Assembly: GCA_035536185.1 (NCBI GenBank)
Contig: DATLOM010000068.1
Span: 1 to 60,227 of the forward strand
DNA: 60,227 nt
DNA from: GCA-2861595 sp035536185
GTDB lineage: Bacteria > Actinomycetota > Acidimicrobiia > Acidimicrobiales > GCA-2861595
Direction of reading: 5' to 3'
Every line of letters starts with the position of its first letter. Within the stretch, counting starts at the first letter, position 1. Shown here piece by piece: positions 18,754 through 27,064 of this stretch. A program made the position numbers and the translations under genes. Under the pieces are notes generated by a model that saw nothing but the letters and a program-made list of their open reading frames with translations, searched no databases and was not told where the DNA came from.

Positions 18754-20546
18754 GCGTCAAGTACGCCGACCTGCTCACCGAGTGGCTCCAAGAACTCGGG
18801 TACACCCACTGCTTCTTCGTCGCCGGAGGCAACAGCATGCACCTTCTGGACGGTGCCCGGCGGCGATTCACGTGTGTCGCAGTGGTACACGAGGTCGCGG
18901 CAGGGATCGCCGCGGAGTACTTCAACGAGGCCGAAGGTGCGGGGCGCGCCTTCGTGCTCGTGACGGCGGGGCCGGGGATGACCAACCTCGTTAGCGCTCT
19001 CGCCGGTGCCTACCTGGAAAGCCGGGAGCTGCTCGTCCTCGGAGGTCAGGTGAAGAGCGTGGATCTGGCCCGTCAGGAGGTGCGTCAGCGTGGGATCCAG
19101 GAGGTCGACGGTGTGGCGGTTGCCCGCTCCGTGAGCGTCGTTGCCGAGCGGATAGAGGAGCCGGTCTCGCGCCACGCCCTGACGGCGATGGTGGAACAAG
19201 GCCGCCGGCCCCGAAAGGGACCTGTGTTCATCGAGGTGTGTCTCGACGCCCAAGGCGCCACCGTCGACCCTGCGGCGCTCGAAGGGCCCGAACACGGTGC
19301 CACGGTTGCCGAGATCGGAAAGGCGAACAGTTCCGCCGCCCGCGGAGTGCCTGCGATCGCCGAGTTGATGCGCGCTGCGACAAGGCCGGTCCTGCTCCTC
19401 GGCGGTGGCGTCAGCCGGGCCGCTGCGGCCGCTGCGCTCCCTGCGCTGCGACGGCTCGCCATACCGGTGATGACGACCTGGAACGGGATGGACCGCATCG
19501 GCGCTGACGAACCCTTCTACGTGGGGCGCCCCAACACCTGGGGCCAACGTTCGGCCAACGTCCTGCTGCAACAGGCGGACGTCGTCGTCGCTCTCGGCAC
19601 GAGGCTCGGGCTGCAGCAGACCGGATTCAACTGGGAGGCCTTCGCCCCGCTGGCATCCGTGGTCCAGGTCGACATCGACGAGGCGGAGTTGGCCAAAGGC
19701 CATCCCAAAGTAGACCTGGCCGTGCCGGCTGACGCCGATGCGGTGCTCGCCGGGCTGGTGGGCGAGACGCTGCCGGAGTACAGCGCCTGGCTCTCGTTCT
19801 GCCGAAAGGTGCGGACGCTCCTTCCGCTGGCCGAGGAGGCCAACACCACCGCTCCGGGGTACCTCTGCCCCTACCAGTTCGTCGGCGACCTGTCGGCTCG
19901 CTGCAGTGATCAGGACGTGATCGTGCCGTGCAGCAGCGGTGGAGCCTTCACCGTGAGCATGCAGGCGTTCAACCAGCGGCGGGGCCAGATCGTGATCACC
20001 AACAAGGGATTGGCCAGCATGGGCTACGGACTTCCGGGCGCCGTGGGTGCCGCCATCGCCCATCCCGAACGGCGAACAATCCTTCTCGACGGTGACGGAG
20101 GGTTCGCCCAGAACATGCAGGAGTTGGCTACGGTGGCCGTCAACCGGCTGAACCTGAAGACGTTCGTCTTCAGCAACGACGGTTACGCCTCGATCCGGAT
20201 GACCCAGCGCAACTACTTCGACGGCCAGTACCTCGGCTGCGACACCGCCAGCGGGCTCGGGTTCCCGCACTGGAGCTCGTTGTTCGGATCTTTCGGGGTG
20301 CCGGCTCTGGAGCTGGGCTCCGCCGGCCTATCGACGCAAGGGTTCGAGGAGCTGTTCGAGGCTGCCGGTCCAGCCGCGTTCATCGTCCCCGTCGATCCGG
20401 AGCAGACCTACTTCCCGAAGATCACGAGCCGGATGACCGCCACTGGTGGCATGGAGTCACGACCCCTGCACCTGATGTCCCCTGACCTTCCCCCCCACAT
20501 CGCCAGCGAGGTCTTCGCCTACCTCGGGCCACAAGACCAGGAGTAG
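18750..20546 (+). CDS. Thiamine-diphosphate-dependent enzyme, acetolactate-synthase-like
   Basis: 598 residues with the three-domain layout of the family. The N-terminal PYR domain has the catalytic glutamate in AVVHEVAAGIAAEYF and VTAGPGMTNLVSAL. The middle domain carries VLLLGGGVSRA. The C-terminal PP domain has the ThDP/Mg motif from LLDGDGGFAQNMQEL to FVFSNDGYASIRMTQ. In yersiniose synthesis a related enzyme (YerE) adds a two-carbon unit from pyruvate to C4 of CDP-4-keto-3,6-dideoxyglucose. With rfbF/G/H nearby that is the leading hypothesis here, but activity on the cyclase product is equally open. GTG 18750 overlaps the cyclase stop. Confidence 0.87.
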   Translation: MSVKYADLLTEWLQELGYTHCFFVAGGNSMHLLDGARRRFTCVAVVHEVAAGIAAEYFNEAEGAGRAFVLVTAGPGMTNLVSALAGAYLESRELLVLGGQVKSVDLARQEVRQRGIQEVDGVAVARSVSVVAERIEEPVSRHALTAMVEQGRRPRKGPVFIEVCLDAQGATVDPAALEGPEHGATVAEIGKANSSAARGVPAIAELMRAATRPVLLLGGGVSRAAAAAALPALRRLAIPVMTTWNGMDRIGADEPFYVGRPNTWGQRSANVLLQQADVVVALGTRLGLQQTGFNWEAFAPLASVVQVDIDEAELAKGHPKVDLAVPADADAVLAGLVGETLPEYSAWLSFCRKVRTLLPLAEEANTTAPGYLCPYQFVGDLSARCSDQDVIVPCSSGGAFTVSMQAFNQRRGQIVITNKGLASMGYGLPGAVGAAIAHPERRTILLDGDGGFAQNMQELATVAVNRLNLKTFVFSNDGYASIRMTQRNYFDGQYLGCDTASGLGFPHWSSLFGSFGVPALELGSAGLSTQGFEELFEAAGPAAFIVPVDPEQTYFPKITSRMTATGGMESRPLHLMSPDLPPHIASEVFAYLGPQDQE

Positions 20547-20548
20547 TC

Positions 20549-21352
20549 ATGAACAAGACGGAACGCCAGATGACCGAGATCCTCAGGAGGGGAAAGGAGA
20601 AGTACGGCTACGGCGGGGTGAAGGCCGAGTTCGAGGCCGAGGGAACGCGAGTCGAGGAGCTCCTACGGCTGGTCGAGCTCGCGCATACCGCCGGCCTCAC
20701 GCTCACAGTCAAGATCGGGGGCTGCGAGGCCATCCGGGACCTGCTCGAGGCCAAGCAGATCGGCGTCCAGTACATCGTGGCGCCGATGGTCGAGACGCCA
20801 TACGCGCTGACCAAGTACGTGGCCGCCAAGAACAACGTCTTCAACAAGGACGAAGCCGAGGACACCGAGTTCCTCTTCAACCTCGAAACCATCACCGGCT
20901 TCCAGAGCCGGGAGGAACTGGCCCGCCTCTCGGCGGAACAGGGAGGGCTGGCCGGCATCGTTTTCGGACGCGTCGACTTCTGCGGCTCCATGGGCAAGGA
21001 CCGCGACAGCATCAACGAGGACATCGTCACGGAGCACGTACTGGAGGTGAGCCAGCTCTGCAAGCAACACGGGTTGGACCTGGTGGTGGGCGGCGGTGTC
21101 TCCAGAGACGCCCTACCCGCGCTCGAGCGGATCCGCGCTGAGTACCTGACACGATTCGAGACGAGGAAGGTCGTATTCCTGGCCGACGCCCTGGACGAGC
21201 CACTCGTCGCCGAGGGACTACTGAACGCAGTGCACTTCGAGCTGCTCTGGCTCATCAACAAGCGAGAGTATTACGGAACTATTCATCGCGAGGATCTCAA
21301 GCGGATCGATATGCTGGAGAGCCGGTGGGAGGTCCTGAAGAACAACGCGTGA
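20549..21352 (+). CDS. HpcH/HpaI-type aldolase (citrate-lyase-like family)
   Basis: 267 residues forming a TIM barrel of the pyruvate/oxaloacetate class II aldolase family. Features visible: TVKIGGCEAIRDLLEAKQIG, YIVAPMVETPYALTKYV, a metal-binding glutamate in FLFNLETITGFQ, and the metal-binding aspartate in VFGRVDFCGSMG. Such enzymes make or split C-C bonds using pyruvate enolate. The start ATG 20549 is preceded by AGGAG inside the end of the ThDP gene. It lies between the ThDP enzyme and an epimerase, so it probably processes the same unusual intermediate. The true substrate is unknown. Confidence 0.83.
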   Translation: MNKTERQMTEILRRGKEKYGYGGVKAEFEAEGTRVEELLRLVELAHTAGLTLTVKIGGCEAIRDLLEAKQIGVQYIVAPMVETPYALTKYVAAKNNVFNKDEAEDTEFLFNLETITGFQSREELARLSAEQGGLAGIVFGRVDFCGSMGKDRDSINEDIVTEHVLEVSQLCKQHGLDLVVGGGVSRDALPALERIRAEYLTRFETRKVVFLADALDEPLVAEGLLNAVHFELLWLINKREYYGTIHREDLKRIDMLESRWEVLKNNA

Positions 21353-22308
21353 GCGTTCGGCTGATTCGCTCCCTGTTGAGCGGACACGAACGCTTCGCAG
21401 TGACGGGCGCCTCCGGCTGGCTCGGCCGGACGACCCTGGAGTTGCTCGCGGGCGCACTCGGCCCACAACAGTTCCGAGACCAGGTAGTCGGATTCGCCAG
21501 CACATCCAGGACCGTGACTCTCCGTGCCGGGACCGAGGTCCGGCTGCAGCCGCTGCACCGGCTCGCCGAGCTCGCTCCCGCTCCCACCCATCTGCTGCAC
21601 TTCGCCTACCTCACGCGCAACCGCGTGCCAGAGGTGGGTGTGCCAGAGTACGTCACCGCGAATCTGGCGATCACAGCCGCCGTCATCAGTGCAATTCAAC
21701 GATTCCGCCCTAGCGGAGTCTTCACCACCAGCTCAGGCGCGGTCTATGGCCCAGACGGATACTTCGTCACAGACGTGGCAGCCAACCCCTACGGGGCGCT
21801 CAAATACCTCGAAGAGCTCGCCGTCCGATGCGCCGCGGCCGACGCCGGTACTCGATCGGTGGTGACGCGTGTCTTTTCCTTGAGCGGTGCTTACATGACG
21901 AAGCCCGAGCTGTATGGATTAGGTGACTTCCTGCTTCAAGTGCTCGCAGGGGGTCCGATCACCGTAAGGGCCACCCGACCGGTCGAACGGTCCTACTGCG
22001 CCGCTGCCGACGTGGTCACGCTGGCTCTGGCCTGTCTTCTGCGGGGGGACGGACAAGAGGACCTTGTCTTCGACACCGGTGGCGACGTCATCGAGGTTGG
22101 TCAGCTGGCGGACCGGGTGATCGGTGCTCTAGGGCTCACGGAGGTCAGCGTTGAGAGATCTTGGGACCCACAGGCCCCGCCTGATCGCTATGTGGGAGAC
22201 GGTACGGCCATGTCAGCTCTGGCCCTCACCTACGGACTACCTCTGCTTGCCATCGACGGCCAGATCCGAGAGACAGCGGCCTACCTTCGCGATCACTCCG
22301 AGCTTTGA
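21349..22308 (+). CDS. NAD-dependent epimerase/dehydratase-family protein
   Basis: 319 residues from GTG 21349, overlapping the aldolase stop by GTGA. Extended SDR: FAVTGASGWLGRTTLELL, HLLHFAYLTRNRV, TTSSGAVYGPDGYF, then catalytic tyrosine and lysine in NPYGALKYLEEL. VERSYCAAADVVTLALACL corresponds to the substrate-domain interface. The Rossmann loop is GASGWLG instead of GGxGFIG, as in some reductases. It is last in the plus-strand operon and overlaps the convergent methyltransferase by 16 bases at the 3' ends. It probably reduces or epimerises the final nucleotide sugar. Confidence 0.8.
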   Translation: MSVRLIRSLLSGHERFAVTGASGWLGRTTLELLAGALGPQQFRDQVVGFASTSRTVTLRAGTEVRLQPLHRLAELAPAPTHLLHFAYLTRNRVPEVGVPEYVTANLAITAAVISAIQRFRPSGVFTTSSGAVYGPDGYFVTDVAANPYGALKYLEELAVRCAAADAGTRSVVTRVFSLSGAYMTKPELYGLGDFLLQVLAGGPITVRATRPVERSYCAAADVVTLALACLLRGDGQEDLVFDTGGDVIEVGQLADRVIGALGLTEVSVERSWDPQAPPDRYVGDGTAMSALALTYGLPLLAIDGQIRETAAYLRDHSEL

Positions 22309-23129
22309 GGCTTTTGGGCCACAAAGACAAGGGCGTTGTGGCCATAAATGCCGTGACAAACGGACCGCACGTTGTAGACGTTCGTTCGGAACCCGATCTT
22401 CGCAAGCTCGACCAACATCTCGAGCCCGAACAGCGTGTACACCAACGCACCGCCCTTACGCAGGGGGTCGTCGTGATACTGAGGCTCCAGTAGATGGACG
22501 ACGTTCCCGTCCGGCGTGAGACACGATCGGTGCTGGTCGAACTCCTCTGAGGCGAGGAACGGAACCGTGAACACGTGCACCCCCCGTGCATCCAGCACCC
22601 GGAAGATCTCCCGGTGGGCCTGGTACGGGTCAGGGACGTGCTCGAGCACGTCGGAGGAGATGACGACGTCGATGGAGGCGTCGGCGAACGACAGCTCCTG
22701 AAGGTCCTCGTGCCGGGTGCCTTCGACATCATCCCCTGGTCGGTACCCCTGGCCGACGTACTCGCTGCATACGTAGTTCGGAGATGCTGCCAAGGCTCGG
22801 TGAACTGGGCCAGCCGCTTCCGTATTGAAGATCCGTTCCCTGCCGGCCGAGACAGCTACGAGTCCTGTTCCAACTACCCGACCAGGCAAGAGACACCGCA
22901 GGATCACCAATGCCAGTTGCCTCTGGCGGTTGGTAGCCCCGCACTTTGCGCAGTTCCCGGACTCCCGCAAGTTGTCGGCAAACCGCTCGGCGAGCGAGAA
23001 GCACCCGCACACGGGGCATTTCATGGGAACGCCACAACCCACCCGACCCACCAGACGGTCGCTAAAGCGCGGCTCACGGGTCAAAGGCAGCACCCTGTGG
23101 CGCTCGAGACGTTTAGACAGCTCGATCAC
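22293..23129 (-). CDS. Methyltransferase with N-terminal zinc-ribbon-like motif
   Basis: 278 residues. A CPVCG ... CAKCGATNRQRQL four-cysteine motif near residues 38-66 suggests a zinc site. A class I methyltransferase-like domain follows (FNTEAAGPVHRAL, EGTRHEDLQELSFADASIDV, ISSDVLEHVPDPYQAHREI, VHVFTVPFL). The canonical glycine-rich motif I is poorly conserved (VSAGRERIFNTE), so SAM binding is likely but not certain. GTG 23129 overlaps the stop of the upstream membrane protein (GTGA). In surface-glycan clusters such proteins typically act on sugar intermediates. Confidence 0.75.
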   Translation of the reverse strand: MIELSKRLERHRVLPLTREPRFSDRLVGRVGCGVPMKCPVCGCFSLAERFADNLRESGNCAKCGATNRQRQLALVILRCLLPGRVVGTGLVAVSAGRERIFNTEAAGPVHRALAASPNYVCSEYVGQGYRPGDDVEGTRHEDLQELSFADASIDVVISSDVLEHVPDPYQAHREIFRVLDARGVHVFTVPFLASEEFDQHRSCLTPDGNVVHLLEPQYHDDPLRKGGALVYTLFGLEMLVELAKIGFRTNVYNVRSVCHGIYGHNALVFVAQKPQSSE

Positions 23130-24694
23130 CGTTCCTCCGCAGCCACGGGCCGGTCCTCGATTGGCCCAAGTTGAGAGGTTACATCGATGACAAAGTCACC
23201 TTGTACCTCGAAGGCGAGAAGTCGAGGACGAAGCTGGTCGGCAGCGGCCGCGGCTTCGAGGGACATGACCAGGCGGACATCGGCACCCGGAGCGTAGACG
23301 TCGAAGAACCCCCCACCGTGGAGAAAGAAGCCATCGACGACGGGGTCGCCGTGGGTGACCAGGAAGACGGTTGAGGACTTCAGCTCGTGACGATGGCGGT
23401 CGATGACATCCCGCCGCACGTTGTCGGCAAAGCGGAGGCCACTGAAGAAGTAAGTGTTCTCAACGAAGCGCCGATAGTAGACGTCGACGGTGAGCCCAGC
23501 GACTAGGACGGCCAGGGCCAGAACTACCTGGACCTGAGATCGTGGCGCCACACGGCCCAGTGCCCAACTGACGCCGATGATCAACACGATGTAGGGCGCG
23601 TACAGCCACCGGAATTCCTGCCTGAAGGTGATCGACGCACTCAGCAGAAGCGGCCCTATCAGACTTCCGCCAAGCAGCCAGGCCCGCGCCGCTCTCTGCC
23701 GATCCCGGCCGGCTCGCACCCACTGCAAGACGAGCACCACCACCAGGACACCTACCGCCGAGGCGAAGAAGGCGCACAACCCCACCCCAAGAAAACCAAG
23801 ACCGTGTGCATTTCGACCGGTGAGGTAAGCGGGCCCGGTGTTGAACCCGAGAAGGTTGAGCACAGCCCTTCCGATGAACACCATTACCTGATTCGGCCCA
23901 AAATCTACGCTCTGGCCGCCCGGGCCTGTAAAGAAATCGATGCCAAGGACGTAAACCTTCACGGCCAGGTTGAACCCCGCCACTCCTAAGGGAATTGTCG
24001 CCCATCTGATCCGCTCGCCGAGCGATCGAAAGGTGCCTGAAGCCTGCAGAGTGGTAACCACGAGGAACGGCGCGAGCACGATGAAGCGCTCGTGGGTGAA
24101 CACCACGAGGAAATAACACACATTGGCGATGACGAGGAAGCGGCGGTCATGTCTCTCGTAGTTGGCATGAACGGCCATCAACATTCCCAGGATGAAGGTG
24201 ACGGCAAGACCCTCCATCAGGCCATAGATCTGCAGCACGAAGTACACGTTGAACCGCGAGACGCTCACGAGAGTCATGGCGATGAAGGCCACCAGCCAGT
24301 TTCGTCGACTGATCCGCCATGCCAGAAGTCCCACAAGGCCGACGTTGATGACTTGCACGGCGAGGTTCAGGTTGCGGTAGGAGGGGAAGCTGCTGCCGAA
24401 GATGTCGGTGATGACGGAGAGCACCGGTGTCACGACTGGGCGGAACTTGTCACTGCCGGTCTGCGTGAAGGCATCGAAGAAGTTGCTGGCGTAGCCGCCC
24501 GGCGTGCGCGACTGGATAACCAGATCCAGATCGTCGCCCATCAGCGTCTGCCCAGAGAACGAGCTGAACCAGACGATATTGAGCAAGGCCACAGGCACGA
24601 ACATCACCAGCATGATCGGTACCGGCCGCCGCGACCGGCACGGTTCAGCCTCCGAGTCGGTCACTTGGGGCACCGACGCGGGTGTCGTCATCAT
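23126..24694 (-). CDS. Polytopic membrane protein, probable GT-C-type glycosyltransferase
   Basis: 522 residues from ATG 24694; ATG 24691 and starts near 24739 are also in frame. About ten to twelve hydrophobic helices. After the first helix the extracytoplasmic loop contains TLMGDDLDLVIQSRTPGG; an acidic pair at this point is the usual catalytic signature of GT-C enzymes using polyprenyl-phosphate sugars. The C-terminal ~100 residues are soluble. It diverges from a second polytopic protein at 24743 with a DD motif in the same place, so the two may be functional counterparts. No specific family can be named. Confidence 0.65.
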   Translation of the reverse strand: MMTTPASVPQVTDSEAEPCRSRRPVPIMLVMFVPVALLNIVWFSSFSGQTLMGDDLDLVIQSRTPGGYASNFFDAFTQTGSDKFRPVVTPVLSVITDIFGSSFPSYRNLNLAVQVINVGLVGLLAWRISRRNWLVAFIAMTLVSVSRFNVYFVLQIYGLMEGLAVTFILGMLMAVHANYERHDRRFLVIANVCYFLVVFTHERFIVLAPFLVVTTLQASGTFRSLGERIRWATIPLGVAGFNLAVKVYVLGIDFFTGPGGQSVDFGPNQVMVFIGRAVLNLLGFNTGPAYLTGRNAHGLGFLGVGLCAFFASAVGVLVVVLVLQWVRAGRDRQRAARAWLLGGSLIGPLLLSASITFRQEFRWLYAPYIVLIIGVSWALGRVAPRSQVQVVLALAVLVAGLTVDVYYRRFVENTYFFSGLRFADNVRRDVIDRHRHELKSSTVFLVTHGDPVVDGFFLHGGGFFDVYAPGADVRLVMSLEAAAAADQLRPRLLAFEVQGDFVIDVTSQLGPIEDRPVAAEER

Positions 24695-24742
24695 GGTCAG
24701 AGCATGCCATGGCGTCCGGTTTCGGAGGATTATCATCACTCA

Positions 24743-26506
24743 GTGACAGCCGGCGAGGAGCTTCTCGCACCACCGCAAGCAAGTAGGCGCCGCTATGGCA
24801 GCCGGCTTTCGGGACCTTCTCGTGGCGGAATCGGACCCGGGGAGTTGCTGGCTTTAGCCGCCTTGGTAGCGCTGGCAATCGGGTTGCCGGCCGCTCTCGC
24901 AGCAGGTGCACGGTCGTTCGGCCTACCGCACAGCGATGACTTCACCTTCAGCGCAACCGCGATCAACTACCTACGGACCAGCGGGTTCCACCTCGGCGGT
25001 GACGAGCAGATGGTGCTCATCGGCCATGTCCTGTGGGCGCAGCCGTTCCTTCGTCTCTTCGGTGCCGGTCCAAACGCGCTCCACCTTGCGGGGTTGGTCG
25101 CCGCCGGTCTCGGGCTGGCGTCATGTTTCCTGATCCTCCGGCGCCTTGGGCATCCACGCTTCGCCCTACTCGGCACCTCCTGCGTCGCGTTGCTACCCGG
25201 CTTCGCGCTCCTGGCTGGGACCTTCATGACCGATGTGACGGCGTTCGCAGCTCAAATGGTCTGCCTGGCGCTGGGGCTTGCGGCTCTGGATCGGTCAGGG
25301 TCTACCCACATTGTCCTGCTTGCTTCGTCCTCTGTGTTCGGGGTGGCCGCCTTCTCGGTCCGGCAAACCGCCATTCCCGCTCTCGCCGCCGTGGCGGTGG
25401 CCGCCATATGGCAGTCGGCCATGTTGCGACGGGCGTGGCGGGCGGCGACCGTGGATCTCGGCGTGATTGCTGGAGGGTTCATCGCCATCGTCGCCATCGC
25501 GCTCTGGCGATTCGGCTTGCAGGGCCAGGGCCAGCCACCCGTCGCCGGGCCCACCGTCGGCAACCTGTTCGCCGTACTGGCCGCACTCTCAACTCTCGCT
25601 CTGTTCCTTTCACCGCTCTCGTGGGCAGCGGCCCGCTCCGTGATCGCTCGGCCAGGTGGACGCGGAGCCGCCGTCGTGGGGGCAGTGCTCACCCTGCCTT
25701 GGCTCATCCTTCCGATCCACGGCCGAGACCTTCTACTGGGCAACCTCTTTACGCGGCGCGGAGCCAACGATGGAGTGATCGGTGGTCTGAAGGAAGACAT
25801 CTTTCCTTCATTGGCCTGGGTCGCACTACAGATGGTTGCTGTTTTCGGCCTTCTGCTTCTCTTTACCTGGGCCGCTCAGGCCGCCTGGGCCGCGCTCCCT
25901 CGGCGCCGCCGGTTGATCGCTGGCGAGGGAGACCCGGCCACCGTTCTCCTCATCGTCTTCACCGTCCTGGCCTTCGCTGCCGCCGTCATCCCAGCGTTAC
26001 GCGGCGCCAACATCTTCGATCGCTACCTGTGGGCAGCGGGCGCCGGTCTCACGGGCATCCTGGTTCGGGCACTACCGGACGAGAGAGTCCCGCAGCGTCG
26101 CATCGGCGCATTCCTCCTGTTGAGCATTTTGGTTGTGGCCACCGGGATAAGCATCACCGAGTCAATCTCGTTCGACAAGGCCCGCTGGAGGGCCGGCCAA
26201 CAGGCCGTGGCGTCAAACGTGCCGGCAGGGCTGGTCGACGCCGGCTACGAGTGGACCGGCCACCACGCGAAGCGTCCTTTGACCAGGGAGCGACCAGTGG
26301 TGGTGTGGACGGCACCTACATGGTGGAGCCGTGCATATGCGGCGGGGCTCCCCTGCGTGGTGGTGATGGGGTCTCCGCTGGACGATGCCCGCTACGCGCT
26401 GGAGCGTACTCATTCCTACGACCCTCCGTTGAGCCCCCGCCGACAACTGCTCGTGTACCGGCTGATCGAGCCGTGCGACAGCGGCGCCGCCCTGGACCCC
26501 CCCTGA
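24743..26506 (+). CDS. Polytopic membrane protein, probable GT-C-type glycosyltransferase
   Basis: 587 residues from GTG 24743, with GGAGG about 14 bases upstream; the much longer open frame behind it is antisense to the neighbouring gene. Around twelve hydrophobic helices alternate with short loops. The first extracytoplasmic loop has GLPHSDDFTFSATAINYL, an aspartate pair placed as in GT-C/GT39 enzymes. A soluble C-terminal domain contains RPVVVWTAPTWWSRAYAAGL. Likely transfers a sugar from a lipid carrier on the outer membrane face; donor and acceptor are unknown. Confidence 0.7.
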   Translation: MTAGEELLAPPQASRRRYGSRLSGPSRGGIGPGELLALAALVALAIGLPAALAAGARSFGLPHSDDFTFSATAINYLRTSGFHLGGDEQMVLIGHVLWAQPFLRLFGAGPNALHLAGLVAAGLGLASCFLILRRLGHPRFALLGTSCVALLPGFALLAGTFMTDVTAFAAQMVCLALGLAALDRSGSTHIVLLASSSVFGVAAFSVRQTAIPALAAVAVAAIWQSAMLRRAWRAATVDLGVIAGGFIAIVAIALWRFGLQGQGQPPVAGPTVGNLFAVLAALSTLALFLSPLSWAAARSVIARPGGRGAAVVGAVLTLPWLILPIHGRDLLLGNLFTRRGANDGVIGGLKEDIFPSLAWVALQMVAVFGLLLLFTWAAQAAWAALPRRRRLIAGEGDPATVLLIVFTVLAFAAAVIPALRGANIFDRYLWAAGAGLTGILVRALPDERVPQRRIGAFLLLSILVVATGISITESISFDKARWRAGQQAVASNVPAGLVDAGYEWTGHHAKRPLTRERPVVVWTAPTWWSRAYAAGLPCVVVMGSPLDDARYALERTHSYDPPLSPRRQLLVYRLIEPCDSGAALDPP

Positions 26507-26530
26507 GAGCGCAGGGCTACCATCGCTGTC

Positions 26531-27064
26531 ATGGCCGAACCCAGGGACGCGGCACCCGACATGGACGAGGTGATCGCCCAGCTCCGGGAGCGGGTGGAGC
26601 GCCGCCGGCAAGCGGGCGAGTACCCCGAGGGCCTCGAAGACGATCTCGACCGCCACTTCAAGCGCATCCTGGCCCACCGGGCCACGCCCGACCACGGCAA
26701 GCTTCAGGCCCGGGTCCGAGAGCTCCGTGAGCTCAGCTTCGGACGTGGAGCCATCGCCACCGATTCCGGCATGCCCGGAGGGGCAGCTCTGCACGCCCTG
26801 GTCGCCAAGGCGGTAGCCCGCCAGACGGAGGGCATCCTCCAACAGGTCCGTCAGCTCGCCGATGCCACCGGGGCCGCATTGGATGCGGTGGTGGCGAGCC
26901 TCGAGGACCCGCAGGGGCACGTGCACGCCGATCTGGTCGACCAGCTGGACGCCGTTCTCGACCGTCTGGCCACCTTCGAGAAAGCCACTCGCGCCGGTTT
27001 CGGGCCCGAAGGTTTCAATCCTGCGTCAGCCGAGCGCCCTCCACCCGGCGAAGCGGATCGGTGA
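26531..27064 (+). CDS. Hypothetical helical protein
   Basis: 177 residues, almost entirely charged and helical. MDEVIAQLRERVERRRQAGE and the following YPEGLEDDLDRHFKRIL resemble short actinobacterial proteins found beside glycosyltransferases. No catalytic motif, signal or membrane segment is visible. The middle (LVAKAVARQTEGILQQVRQL) and end (LVDQLDAVLDRLATFEKATR) have heptad-like spacing and may form a coiled coil. It follows the GT-C-like gene by 24 bases and overlaps the convergent 27015 gene by 50 bases at the 3' end. I do not recognise a function. Confidence 0.6.
   Translation: MAEPRDAAPDMDEVIAQLRERVERRRQAGEYPEGLEDDLDRHFKRILAHRATPDHGKLQARVRELRELSFGRGAIATDSGMPGGAALHALVAKAVARQTEGILQQVRQLADATGAALDAVVASLEDPQGHVHADLVDQLDAVLDRLATFEKATRAGFGPEGFNPASAERPPPGEADR

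Noticed and set aside
18111..20270. Open frame of 719 codons antisense to the cyclase and ThDP enzyme genes
   Set aside because: No domain pattern; both plus-strand genes carry complete active-site motifs and overlapping stop/start signals.
24092..24742. Upstream extension of the 24743 membrane protein
   Set aside because: The extra ~215 residues are His/Asp/Glu-rich antisense of the neighbouring gene, and a plausible start exists at 24743.
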